Source: Verrucomicrobiota bacterium (lineage in GTDB: Bacteria; Verrucomicrobiota; Verrucomicrobiia; Limisphaerales; PALSA-1396). From it: a DNA stretch of 64,000 bases. A program made the translations under genes and the position numbers. The notes under the pieces were generated by a model that saw only the letters and a list, made by a program, of their open reading frames with translations, ran no database searches and was not told the DNA's origin. Location: NCBI GenBank assembly GCA_016200005.1, contig JACQFP010000038.1, forward strand, positions 1-64,000. Direction: 5' to 3'. Positions 17,493 to 27,738 of the stretch are shown here, piece after piece (the first letter of the stretch is position 1; every line of letters starts with the position of its first letter).

Positions 17493-20400
17493 ATGAAAAC
17501 CAAACTGATTCTCTCATTTGCGCTGTGGGTTGTCTCCAGCACCTCCACGTTCGCGGCGACCTCAATTACCATCCGCAATCCCACACCGGCGGCCAACGAG
17601 TATTTCGGCTATGCCGTGGCGGCAGTGGGCACGGACAGGGTGCTCATCGGGGCAACGGACGCCGGCGGCGGATGGCAGGGCGAGGCCTACCTTTTCTCAA
17701 TTTACGGAGGGTTCATCGGGACTATCTATAATCCCACGGGCGCCAGTTACGACGATTTTGGCTGCGCCGTGGCCGCAGTGGGCACGGGCAAGGTGCTCAT
17801 CGGGGACAGCGGGGATAACACCTACGCGGCGGACGCCGGGGCGGCGTACCTGTTTACCAGCTCTGGATCGTTGTTGACCAATTTCCACAGTCCCACGCCC
17901 GCGGCCTACGACTATTTCGGCAGTGCCGTGGCGGGGGTGGGCACGGACAAGGTGCTCATCGGGTCGGGCGGCACGGGGTCCGCGTACCTGTTTAGTAGCA
18001 GCGGCACATGGTTGACTACCTTCACCAACCCCGCGCCGGCGCTCCCCAGGATTTTCGGCCAATCCGTGGCCGGCGTGGGAACGGACAAGGTGCTTCTCGG
18101 GGCCTACGTGGCGGACCCCGGCGCAACGTACTCCGGGACGGCGTACCTGTTCAGCACCAATGGAACGTTGCTGGCCAGTTTTACCAAACCCACGGCGCCC
18201 GTCTCGACGTCGTTCGGAATTTCCGTGGCGGCGGTGGGAACGGACAAAGTGCTCATCGGGGCCGACACGGATAGCACGGGCGGTGCGTACGCCGGGGCGG
18301 CGTACTTGTTCAGCACCAACGGCACGTTGCTGACCACGCTTACCAATCCCACGCCGAAGGGCTACGCCTATTTCGGCCATGCCGTGGCTGGCTTGGGCAC
18401 GGACAGAGTCCTCATCGGAGAGTATGGTGGGGCAGCGTACGCCGGGGCGGCGTACGTGTTCAGCACCAATGGAACATTGTTGGCCACTTTCGGGGGGGCG
18501 ACGACCACTATGTTTGGCTATGCCGTTGCGGCGGTGGGCACGGACAAGGCTCTCATCGGCGCTTATGCCGACGACAGCAACGGGCAAAACGCGGGCATCG
18601 CCTTCCTCTATAGTTCATTTACGCCCCCGTCGGCAACGACGCTGCCGGCTACCCCGCTGACGGCGAACTCAGTCACGCTCAACGGCACGGTCAATCCGAA
18701 CGCGAGCCAAACGACGGCTTGGTTCGAGTGGGGCACGACGACGAGCTATGGCAACAGGACTGCGATCACAAATGCGGGGAGTGGTACGTCTCCGGTGCCG
18801 GTAATGTTGCCAATCACCAATCTGCTCGCCGGAACCAATTATCACTGTCGCATCGTGGCGTCGAACAGCTCTGCCGTGGTGACTGGTAATGATCAGGCGG
18901 TCCCGTTTCCCATGCCCGTCGTTTCGACTGAGCTGCCCACGGCCATCTCGTCCAGCGGCGCCGCGCTCAACGGCACAGTGAATCCCAATGGCTGGCCGCT
19001 CACCGTTTGGTTCGAGTGGGGCCGGGTCTCCCTCACCAATACCGCGGGTCTGATGAATCTGGCCGGTGGCAACGCCACTTTTCCCATACGCGCCACGGTC
19101 ACCGGGCTGGTTTCCGGCTTGAGCTATGACTACCGACTCGTCGCCAGCAACGGTGGATTCATGGTCCATGGCGCGGTTCAAAACTTCGTGGTCCCTTCAC
19201 TGCCCGTCGTGAGCACCCTCGCAGCGTCCTCTGTCACGACCAACAGGGCGACTCTCAACGGAACGGTCAACCCGATGTCCTCGCCGGCCAGGGCCTGGTT
19301 CGAATGGGGACCGACCACCAACTACGGTTATACCAGCGGTTCAGTGGACGCCGGTTCAACCCCTCAGGTTGTGCCGGTTAACATGAGCATCGGCTCGTTG
19401 TTCAGCTTCACCCCGTACCACTTCAGGCTCGTGGCAACAAATGCGGGGGGCGCAGCCTATGGACAGGATGTGACCTTCACCACGCCGAGCGGGTCGGACA
19501 CGCCCGAAGGGATACACGTCAGCCCCACTCTTCTCTCCTCGGCAGGCGGCATCCTCATTACTGCGACCTATGTCGGCGGAGAATTTTACTCCGAGGCCAC
19601 ACCGCCACCATTCCGAATCCGAATGGTCAACACAAACGGCGCGCGTCTCAGCGCGCTGGATCCTGTGAGCATCAGCCCAACCAAGCTCACTTTCACTTCC
19701 CCTGCGTTGGCCGCCGGTTTCTACGGTTTCGTGGTCCAACTCCAGAATGCCGGCCAATGGTTGGATGTGTATGAGTCATCGCACCGATTTTTCAAGGTGG
19801 AGATTCAGCCGATACAACTGACGCTCCCGTATCAAATTCTCCAACCACAGTATCCGACTCTGCAACGAAATCCGGCGGATTTTCTCGACACCACGCCAAG
19901 CTACACGGCCACGGGCGTGATCACCGGCCAGGTCACCGTCCCCCACCACGTGAACGACGGCGACAGCTTCGCCAACAAACAATGGACGAAGAATTTTTGG
20001 CGGAGTGGCGAGAACGGCGTCAAGTTCGAGCTCGACTTCCTGCTCGACAACAACGCCACGTACAATTTCTCGATCCCCTTTGAAATCACCATTGAAATTC
20101 CCGCGACTGTGTACCGGGGACAGCACGTCTATTTCACGCCCACCTGGTTCCGCTACCTTGGAGGAGACACACTGCAAGTCGGTCACAGCGGCAGTTACAG
20201 CACCGACCACCGCCTCTGGCTGAACGTGCCTTATGACGGCCTGTCGGCGCTGGACCTCTCCCTTTCGCAGCGGCCGGACGGACTTGCAGTTGTCGGTAAG
20301 TTGCCTGCGTCTCCTGATGTGGATCTGTGGCTCGATGTTTGGCCATTCAACACCGGGGACGTATCCTATGGTGGCGTGCACAACCGGCTTGGGGGATACG

Positions 20401-21542
20401 TGGATTTCGGCACCGCCGGTGGGCGAGTAGAGTCGCCTGGCGATGGCTGGCGGCAGGTCTGGACTGGCGAAACCCGGGTCACGGACCTCTGGTACTCCGG
20501 CGGGGACCAAATCGCATTTCTGTGCGCCACGCCAATCCCATACGCCTCACAGGTGGCCTGTGGATTGCGCTACGCCGGAGGAGTCAAACTCATCCAAGAC
20601 TTCTACATGGACGTGCTCTGCACTGACTTCATCCAGGTGAAACCACCCGATCTCTTCGACTTAAGTGTTTACATTCCCGTTTTTGCTCCCACCAATTACA
20701 ACATCGTCGCCAACCTGTCTTTCCCGGTCGATCTCTACCTTGTCTCTGAGTACATCTATCAGATGGAAGCCGGTTTCGCCTTTGACATGTATTTCATCGA
20801 TGAAAAAGACTTGGGCTCTTGGTCCCTCGCCAATGTTTACTCGCAACAGGCGGTCCTGAATGTCAACAATGTGCGGGGCGAGTTCACCCTGAATACCACA
20901 GTCAATACCGTCCCACGGACCAATTGGATACATGAGTATGCCCCTGCGTTGCCCCCCGACACGGATGTGGATGTGATGAACTACACCGTGCCGGAAGCCA
21001 ACGCAGCGCGTGCGCGGATTGCAAACCTAACCTTTGCCGCACCTTCTCCTCCGCTGCTCATCACCACCGCCACTCAAGGAACCTTCCCGGACAAACCAGA
21101 ATCCGAGATGGCGCTGATGTTGTCCACGAATCCAGCTGCCGGCGGCACCATCACGCTCGCTCCGCCCCCGGTGGATGGCGGGTATTCGAACGGCACAGTC
21201 GTCACGGTCACGGCCCATGCCGCCGCCGGTTATCAGTTCACCGGGTGGAACGGCGATGCCACCGGCTCGAACAACCCCGCGACGATCACGATGAACGACG
21301 TCAAGAGCGTGACGGCCAGTTTCACAACCGTCACTCTTACCGGTGCCGGCTATTTGACCAATGGCTCTTTTCGTTTCGACGTGGGAGGAGTCACCGGGCT
21401 GACCTGCGTCGTTCAGTGGTCCACCAACCTAAGCACGACGGATTGGTTGCCCCTCATGACCAATACTTCGCCCTTCAGTTTCACGGATGCCAACGCGGGC
21501 AGTTATCCACAACAATTCTACCGTGTGCTGTTGTTGCCATGA
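17493..21542 (+). CDS. Large secreted surface protein: seven FG-GAP-like blades, three Fn3-like repeats, InlB-type repeat
   Basis: 1349 residues with a signal peptide (MKTKLILSFALWVVSSTSTF). Residues 20-374 hold seven repeats of the form YFGYAVAAVGTDRVLIGA...AYLFS, enough for a seven-bladed propeller. Three Fn3-like modules follow (about 375-668), each with NGTVNP and WFEWG. Next are an IPT/TIG-like stretch (GIHVSPTLLSSAGGI), a roughly 400-residue beta-rich region I cannot assign, and an InlB/Flg-type repeat (GYQFTGWNGDATGSNNPATI) near 1250. The C-terminus (VVQWSTNLSTTDWLPL ... QQFYRVLLLP) is typical of exported Verrucomicrobia proteins. It probably binds other cells, polymers or sugars. It is bracketed by two enolase 3' ends. 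Confidence 0.85.
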   Translation: MKTKLILSFALWVVSSTSTFAATSITIRNPTPAANEYFGYAVAAVGTDRVLIGATDAGGGWQGEAYLFSIYGGFIGTIYNPTGASYDDFGCAVAAVGTGKVLIGDSGDNTYAADAGAAYLFTSSGSLLTNFHSPTPAAYDYFGSAVAGVGTDKVLIGSGGTGSAYLFSSSGTWLTTFTNPAPALPRIFGQSVAGVGTDKVLLGAYVADPGATYSGTAYLFSTNGTLLASFTKPTAPVSTSFGISVAAVGTDKVLIGADTDSTGGAYAGAAYLFSTNGTLLTTLTNPTPKGYAYFGHAVAGLGTDRVLIGEYGGAAYAGAAYVFSTNGTLLATFGGATTTMFGYAVAAVGTDKALIGAYADDSNGQNAGIAFLYSSFTPPSATTLPATPLTANSVTLNGTVNPNASQTTAWFEWGTTTSYGNRTAITNAGSGTSPVPVMLPITNLLAGTNYHCRIVASNSSAVVTGNDQAVPFPMPVVSTELPTAISSSGAALNGTVNPNGWPLTVWFEWGRVSLTNTAGLMNLAGGNATFPIRATVTGLVSGLSYDYRLVASNGGFMVHGAVQNFVVPSLPVVSTLAASSVTTNRATLNGTVNPMSSPARAWFEWGPTTNYGYTSGSVDAGSTPQVVPVNMSIGSLFSFTPYHFRLVATNAGGAAYGQDVTFTTPSGSDTPEGIHVSPTLLSSAGGILITATYVGGEFYSEATPPPFRIRMVNTNGARLSALDPVSISPTKLTFTSPALAAGFYGFVVQLQNAGQWLDVYESSHRFFKVEIQPIQLTLPYQILQPQYPTLQRNPADFLDTTPSYTATGVITGQVTVPHHVNDGDSFANKQWTKNFWRSGENGVKFELDFLLDNNATYNFSIPFEITIEIPATVYRGQHVYFTPTWFRYLGGDTLQVGHSGSYSTDHRLWLNVPYDGLSALDLSLSQRPDGLAVVGKLPASPDVDLWLDVWPFNTGDVSYGGVHNRLGGYVDFGTAGGRVESPGDGWRQVWTGETRVTDLWYSGGDQIAFLCATPIPYASQVACGLRYAGGVKLIQDFYMDVLCTDFIQVKPPDLFDLSVYIPVFAPTNYNIVANLSFPVDLYLVSEYIYQMEAGFAFDMYFIDEKDLGSWSLANVYSQQAVLNVNNVRGEFTLNTTVNTVPRTNWIHEYAPALPPDTDVDVMNYTVPEANAARARIANLTFAAPSPPLLITTATQGTFPDKPESEMALMLSTNPAAGGTITLAPPPVDGGYSNGTVVTVTAHAAAGYQFTGWNGDATGSNNPATITMNDVKSVTASFTTVTLTGAGYLTNGSFRFDVGGVTGLTCVVQWSTNLSTTDWLPLMTNTSPFSFTDANAGSYPQQFYRVLLLP

Positions 21543-21878
21543 AAGCTCCACCACGCTTCGATGTCCAAGTCCTCGTTGCGACCACTGTGGTCGGCTCCCG
21601 ACCCTCGTCTTCGATGGGTTGGACATTGAAGCAAAACGTCAACAGCATCATCCTGCGGAACTGAACAACATAACTGCCGGGGTTCAAGACGACAGAACCA
21701 CCAAGCCATGCATCGTCAATCCAGTCGCAGATATCTGCTTCCACCGGTTGCACACGCCGCGGATCGCCTCGAACATAACCGACATCCAGAAGCCGGCTTG
21801 CTGGCTCCCGGGCTGGAATTATTGTGTGGCTCGCCGCGCCCGCGAAATCCGATTTGAACTGTGGGCGGATCCTGGCGA
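21543..21878. other. Gap between the surface-protein gene and enolase, no gene seen
   Basis: 336 bases. A minus-strand frame at 21481-21753 contains a protein-like run (LGGSVVLNPGSYVVQF) but overlaps the 3' end of the surface-protein gene and lacks support. It could be the tail of a lost gene. No hairpin terminator was found. Confidence 0.4.
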
Positions 21879-23228
<1,350 letters not shown>

Positions 23229-23313
23229 TCAAGCAACCTATTCATCGCAATGATCACTGCGACTCCTGCGAAGCGTGGCTTGCCTTTGCTCCTCGACTGA
23301 TTAACATCGACGC

Positions 23314-24129
23314 ATGAAGTCCATTGTCTCCATTGCGCGGCTTGCTTCAAGGTCGCGTTCCCTTCCGTTGACGAAGGTCCGCGCAATCATTCTTATTCTC
23401 GGACTTGCACATTTGACGCTTCTCGCGGCAGCGGACACATCACCCGATCCCAAATCTCTCCCGGCGCCCAAACATGTCGTGGTGCCGAAGTTGCACGGGC
23501 CGATCAAAGTGGATGGCGAATTAGGCGAACCAGCCTGGGCCAAGGCCGCGGTGCTCGAACCATTTTATCTCAATGACAACGGGAAACAGGAACATGAGCA
23601 TACGGCGGTGCGCATTTGGTATGACGACGATGCGCTCTATCTCGGCTGGACGTGTCGCGATACGGACATACAAGCCACGTTCACCAATCGCGACGATCAT
23701 CTTTGGGAGGAAGAGGTCGTGGAATTCTTCGTCACACCGAAAAGCCTGACGCGTTACTTCGAGTTCGAGTGGAATCCGCTGAACACGATCTTCGACGCCA
23801 TCATCAACAACGATCTGGATGAACGCGGCGTCTCGAAGGGAATTCGCGGCGAGTGGGATTACACCGCGAAGGGATTGACGAACGCCGTCAAAGTCAAAGG
23901 CACGGTCAACAACTCCAGCGACAGGGATCAATACTGGCAGGTGGAAGTCAGGCTGCCCTTTGCCGATCTCGGCCATCCGGCGCCGCAAGCCAATGAGGTT
24001 TGGCGCGCGAATTTTTACCGCTACAACCGCACCAAGGGTCGCCCGGAGGAAACCGTGAGTTGGTCGCCAGCGCTCCTGCCCGGATTCCACCAACCCACGC
24101 GGTTCGGCTATCTGGAATTTGGAAAGTAA
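23314..24129 (+). CDS. Secreted CBM9-like carbohydrate-binding protein
   Basis: 271 residues with a signal peptide (ILILGLAHLTLLAAA). The family-9-like fold opens with LHGPIKVDGELGEPAWAKA, continues with VRIWYDDDALYLGWTCRDTD and VVEFFVTPKSLTRYFEFEWN, and ends with WRANFYRYNRT and FGYLEFGK. Such domains bind sugars or act as stand-alone periplasmic proteins of unknown role. No catalytic domain is attached. It is divergent from enolase and has no clear operon partner. Confidence 0.85.
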   Translation: MKSIVSIARLASRSRSLPLTKVRAIILILGLAHLTLLAAADTSPDPKSLPAPKHVVVPKLHGPIKVDGELGEPAWAKAAVLEPFYLNDNGKQEHEHTAVRIWYDDDALYLGWTCRDTDIQATFTNRDDHLWEEEVVEFFVTPKSLTRYFEFEWNPLNTIFDAIINNDLDERGVSKGIRGEWDYTAKGLTNAVKVKGTVNNSSDRDQYWQVEVRLPFADLGHPAPQANEVWRANFYRYNRTKGRPEETVSWSPALLPGFHQPTRFGYLEFGK

Positions 24130-24178
24130 GCGATGCTTCGGACGTCCTTTCCGCGGGTTACCGGCGATCCGGATTGGT

Positions 24179-25237
24179 TCAATTGAACGGATTTTGTGAG
24201 CGTTCGAATTCGCGTTCGTCCTCGAGCTTGCGGCGGACGAGGCTGAGCGTGGCCCGGGCCAGCTCGCGCAGTTCTTCTCCCTGGGTTTCAATTTCCATTT
24301 CCAACTCGGCGATGCGTTGTTCGTACGCCTGAATACGTTTCTGCGCGGGCAGGTGCAAATCAGCCAGCCGCGCTTCCAGTTCCGCGAGGGCCTGGTGCGC
24401 TTTTTGTTGCGTCTCGATCAAAGCTTTGCGCTGGGCATAGAGGCCCTGCACCAGACTTTGCTTGGCGAACTCGGCCAGCTCCGGCATGAGTTTTTCCCGG
24501 AGCATCTGGGCTTGCTGGCCGGCCCGCACCTCGGCGTCCAGCGCCCGTTGCTTCCAGTTCTCGACGGATGCGGGATCATCGTTCGCCTCCCCGTGCAGTC
24601 TAATCAATGCACGAGTCGCATTGGGAATGCCCCCCTCAACCGGTACCCGTCGCCAGAACAAGAGCACCAGACAACCCAGGAGCAGAACGATGAGTCCGAG
24701 CAAACCCACCATCCACCACACGGCGCGCCCCGACGCAACGACCGTCGGCGGGAGGGATTCCGCAAGCGAAGGGGCCATGGTCGTCGGTGCCACAGACGGT
24801 GGCGCGCGGTCCGGCGGTTCGGCAGTGGACGCCGGTGGCTGGACGCTGACCGGGGGCGACTCGAGGATTTTGATGTCGTTGGTGGACTTCAAAATGATCT
24901 CTGGCCGTCCTTGATAAGCGATGATGCGACCGGTGACTTCCACGCGCCGGCCGACGTAGGTTTCGATGTCGGGAAAGTTGTTCGTGTTCTTGCCGCGAAT
25001 CACGCAGGTCAACGGCGAGTCGGGATATCGCTGGTTCAGATTCAACAAGGCGACCGTCGGTCTGAGGGCCACTTGCACCACCGTGTCTTTCACCACCACC
25101 TCCTGGCCTAGGTAATTCGTCGCGTCCATCGCAGAGATTTCCGGTATTGCATTACTCTGCGGCAGGGCGTCGGGTGGCCACGCCAGCAGGAACAAGGCGA
25201 GAACCGTCACCGGCCAAGGATTCATCGAAGTTCGCAT
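24179..25237 (-). CDS. Membrane protein with N-terminal OB-like domain and C-terminal coiled coil
   Basis: 352 residues from the ATG at 25237, which begins a signal peptide (PWPVTVLALFLLAWPPDALP); the frame extends further upstream but without sense. Residues 30-130 look like a nucleic-acid-type OB fold (YLGQEVVVKDTVVQVALRPT, then TYVGRRVEVTGRIIAYQGRP). A Pro/Ala-rich linker, one membrane helix (VWWMVGLLGLIVLLLGCLVL) and a long charged coiled coil (RAGQQAQMLREKLMPELAEF to ELEMEIETQGEELRELARAT) follow. I do not recognise a named family. The topology puts the OB domain outside and the coil in the cytoplasm. Confidence 0.65.
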   Translation of the reverse strand: MRTSMNPWPVTVLALFLLAWPPDALPQSNAIPEISAMDATNYLGQEVVVKDTVVQVALRPTVALLNLNQRYPDSPLTCVIRGKNTNNFPDIETYVGRRVEVTGRIIAYQGRPEIILKSTNDIKILESPPVSVQPPASTAEPPDRAPPSVAPTTMAPSLAESLPPTVVASGRAVWWMVGLLGLIVLLLGCLVLLFWRRVPVEGGIPNATRALIRLHGEANDDPASVENWKQRALDAEVRAGQQAQMLREKLMPELAEFAKQSLVQGLYAQRKALIETQQKAHQALAELEARLADLHLPAQKRIQAYEQRIAELEMEIETQGEELRELARATLSLVRRKLEDEREFERSQNPFN

Positions 25238-25396
25238 GGCGTCATCATGAGGCTTCAAACCAGTTTGTGCAACTCGTGCTTTTGGGGATGTGCCCTCCGC
25301 TCCACGCCACGGCCAATCGCTTCTTCCAGTTGCGAAGTCCCTGAAGCAGATTTGAAATTCTGGTTGCGGGCCAGTTGGCCCGGTCGTAACAATCAC

Positions 25397-25468
25397 CCCG
25401 GCAATGGGGTTTGCCGTCCCGGCTTGGGAAAACCGCCTGACTGTTTTCAGCGCTGATAACTCCTACCA
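25397..25468 (+). promoter_or_regulatory. Fluoride riboswitch (crcB motif)
   Basis: The conserved parts of the fluoride aptamer are in order: the P1/loop GGCAATGGGGTTTGCC, then AACCGCC, and the 3' block GCTGATAACTCCTACC. It ends about 30 bases before the crcB start codon. It should switch the crcB-DUF190 operon on when fluoride binds. A CGGGAG ribosome site at 25485-25490 lies just before the ATG. Confidence 0.9.
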
Positions 25469-25496
25469 GTGACGAACGCATTGGCGGGAGCTTTTT

Positions 25497-25895
25497 ATGC
25501 TGGCATATCTCTGGATCGGTCTCGGTGGCGCGCTGGGCAGTGTGGCGCGGTTCTGGTTTTCCGGCGTCGTTGCGCGGCAATTCGGCGAAACATTTCCTTG
25601 GGGCACGATTTTGGTAAACGTCAGCGGTTCGTTTGTGATTGGATTTTTTGCCACGTTGACCAGCCCCGAAGGCCGATGGCTTGTGCCCGCCAGCTTCCGA
25701 CAATTCTTCATGATTGGCATCTGCGGCGGCTACACCACGTTTTCGTCGTTCAGTCTGCAAACACTCAATCTTGCGGATGACGGCGAGTGGCTTTACGCCG
25801 GCGCGAATATTGTCTTCTCCGTGGCGCTTTGTCTGGTGGCAGTCTGGCTGGGACATCTGCTGGCCGTCGGACTCAATTCAATGAAAGGAACCTGA
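25497..25895 (+). CDS. crcB: Fluoride channel CrcB/FluC
   Basis: 132 residues with four membrane helices, the usual size. Family signatures are LGGALGSVARFWFSG, the Asn-containing WGTILVNVSGSFVIGFF, and the GICGGYTTFSSFSLQTL motif with the Phe residues of the fluoride path. It exports fluoride from the cytoplasm. It sits directly downstream of a fluoride riboswitch and upstream of a DUF190 gene. Confidence 0.97.
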   Translation: MLAYLWIGLGGALGSVARFWFSGVVARQFGETFPWGTILVNVSGSFVIGFFATLTSPEGRWLVPASFRQFFMIGICGGYTTFSSFSLQTLNLADDGEWLYAGANIVFSVALCLVAVWLGHLLAVGLNSMKGT

Positions 25896-25896
25896 T

Positions 25897-26247
25897 ATGC
25901 AAATCCCGCACGAAGCCGTCCTGCTGCGAATCTTCATTGGCGAAAGTGATCGCTGGGAACACAAGCCTTTGTACGAAGCGATTGTCTTGAAAGCTCGCGA
26001 AGCGCATCTGGCCGGCGCCACGGTATTGCGCGGGCCGATGGGCTTCGGCAAATCCAGCCGGCTGCACACCGCCAAGATTCTCCGGCTCTCGATGGACCTA
26101 CCGATGGTGATTGAAATCGTCGATAGCGAGGAAAAAATCCAGGCGTTCCTGCCGACGCTGGATGCCATGATGGGCGGCGGCTTGCTGACGCTGGAGAAGG
26201 TCAAGGTGATCGATTACCGCGCCGGGAAAACGGAGCCAACGTCCTGA
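25897..26247 (+). CDS. DUF190 protein, CrcB partner
   Basis: 116 residues. The DUF190 pattern is clear: LLRIFIGESDRWEHKPLYEA, LKAREAHLAGATVLRGPMGF, then LSMDLPMVIEIVDSEEKIQA and GGGLLTLEKVKVI. These small proteins resemble PII-type folds and are often encoded beside crcB, probably as a regulator or accessory part. The gene starts 1 bp after the crcB stop, so the two are one operon under the riboswitch. Confidence 0.92.
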   Translation: MQIPHEAVLLRIFIGESDRWEHKPLYEAIVLKAREAHLAGATVLRGPMGFGKSSRLHTAKILRLSMDLPMVIEIVDSEEKIQAFLPTLDAMMGGGLLTLEKVKVIDYRAGKTEPTS

Positions 26248-26274
26248 AGGCTCGTTTTAACGCTGTCCTTACAG

Positions 26275-26351
26275 CGTAGCCGCCGAGATAACGAGGCGGA
26301 ATTTGGTTGAGGACATTCACTGTGGTCCGCCTCCTCGCGTCGTCGGCTACG
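26275..26351. repeat. Palindromic MITE-like element, family 1 (copy 2)
   Basis: 77 bp with 26-bp inverted ends: 26275-26300 (CGTAGCCGCCGAGATAACGA...) and 26326-26351. The ends match those of the element at 430-612, but the middle is only 25 bp. It lies just upstream of hom; the open frame that runs through it (from 26303) is not part of the gene. Confidence 0.75.
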
Positions 26352-26404
26352 AATTCAAAAATGAATTGTCGCAACCGACCTTTCCCGGCAGGCTGTGCGC
26401 CCTT

Positions 26405-27730
26405 ATGCAGCAGGTGAATCTGGGCATCATTGGCGGCGGCACCGTGGGCAGCGGCGTTTTTCACGCGCTGCAACGCAACGGCGACCTGTTGGCTTCCCGC
26501 ATCGGCGTCAAAGTCCATCTCCGCAAAGTCGCGGTGAAAGCTTTTGACGAGCCTCGGCCCTATCCCATCCCGGAATCCTATCTCACGACTGACTGGCAAA
26601 GCGTGGTAAACGATCCCAAGGTGGACATCGTCGCGGAACTCGCCGGCGGCACAGGCATTGCCCGCACCATGATTCTCACGGCGTTGAAACTCGGCAAGCC
26701 GGTTGTCACCGCCAACAAAGCCTTGCTCTCCGCGCACGGGGAAGAATTGTTTTCCGCCGCGCAGGAATACAAAACCAATCTTTATTACGAGGCCAGCGTC
26801 GCGGGCGGCATTCCCATTATCAAATCGTTGCGCGAAGGTTTTGTCGGCAATCGCATTACGCATCTTTACGGCATTGTCAACGGCACCTGTAATTACATCC
26901 TCACACGAATGAAGCTCGAAGGCGCGGATTTTGCCGGTGTGCTAGCCGACGCGCAAAAGCAAGGCTACGCCGAAACGCCACCCGACCTCGACATCGACGG
27001 CTGGGACTCGCAGCACAAGATCGGAATCCTGGCGTCGCTGGCGCACGGATTTTGGGTCAACCCAAAACAAATCCATGTCGAGGGCATCCGTCACATCTCG
27101 GCGCTGGACATGAAGTTTGCCAGCGATCTCGGTTACACTATCAAGCTCTTGGGAATTGTGAAGATTCTCGAAAGCAAAAAGCAGAAAACAGAAAGCAGAA
27201 AACGAATTCAAGTTTCGGTTTATCCGACGCTGATTCCCCACGCTCACGTCCTGGCCAGCGTGAGCAATGTTTTCAACGCCGTGTTTGTGCGTGGCGACGT
27301 CGTGGGCGACACGTTGTTCTACGGGCGCGGTGCCGGCAAGGACGCCACAGCCAGCGCGGTGTTAAGCGACTTCGCGGACGCCGCGCTCGATCTCAAGTTC
27401 GGCACCAAACATCGCGTGCCACCGTTCGTGCCGCATGAACTTGACGGTGCCGTGTTGCCGATGGACGAAGTCGTTTCACGCTATTTCGTGCGTTTAAGCG
27501 TTGTGGATCGGCCCGGAACGCTCGCCAAGATCGCCGCCATTTTCGGTGAAGCCGGCATCGGCATTTCGTCTGTCATTCAACCCGAAGGACACGAAGGCGA
27601 AAGTGTGCCGTTGATTCTGATGATTCACGATGCGCCGAACGCCGCCATGACCAGGGCGCTGAACAAAATCGCTAAACTGCCGGTGGTGAAATGTCAGCCG
27701 GCGATGATCCGCGTCGAAACTTTCGACTAG
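26405..27730 (+). CDS. hom: Homoserine dehydrogenase
   Basis: 441 residues from the ATG at 26405, where the protein begins with the NAD(P)-binding loop VNLGIIGGGTVGSGVF; upstream frame is repeat sequence. It reduces aspartate semialdehyde to homoserine. Other signatures are VVTANKALLSAHGEELF, ASVAGGIPIIKSLREG, GIVNGTCNYILTRM and a C-terminal ACT domain (VDRPGTLAKIAAIFGEAGIG) for feedback control. Residues 257-268 (SKKQKTESRKR) are encoded by a heptad array and replace a short loop before SVYPTLIP. It forms a threonine cluster with thrC and lysC. Confidence 0.95.
   Translation: MQQVNLGIIGGGTVGSGVFHALQRNGDLLASRIGVKVHLRKVAVKAFDEPRPYPIPESYLTTDWQSVVNDPKVDIVAELAGGTGIARTMILTALKLGKPVVTANKALLSAHGEELFSAAQEYKTNLYYEASVAGGIPIIKSLREGFVGNRITHLYGIVNGTCNYILTRMKLEGADFAGVLADAQKQGYAETPPDLDIDGWDSQHKIGILASLAHGFWVNPKQIHVEGIRHISALDMKFASDLGYTIKLLGIVKILESKKQKTESRKRIQVSVYPTLIPHAHVLASVSNVFNAVFVRGDVVGDTLFYGRGAGKDATASAVLSDFADAALDLKFGTKHRVPPFVPHELDGAVLPMDEVVSRYFVRLSVVDRPGTLAKIAAIFGEAGIGISSVIQPEGHEGESVPLILMIHDAPNAAMTRALNKIAKLPVVKCQPAMIRVETFD
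27173..27207. repeat. Heptad repeat array (AGCAGAA type) inside hom
   Basis: AGCAAAA, AGCAGAA, AACAGAA, AGCAGAA, AACGAAT in tandem, read in frame as a Lys/Gln/Ser-rich loop of homoserine dehydrogenase. Confidence 0.85.
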
Positions 27731-27738
27731 AGTTCGCC

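Noticed and set aside
26303-26404. 34-residue extension at the start of hom
   Set aside because: It is translated from the right part of a palindromic repeat; the NAD-binding domain starts right after ATG 26405.
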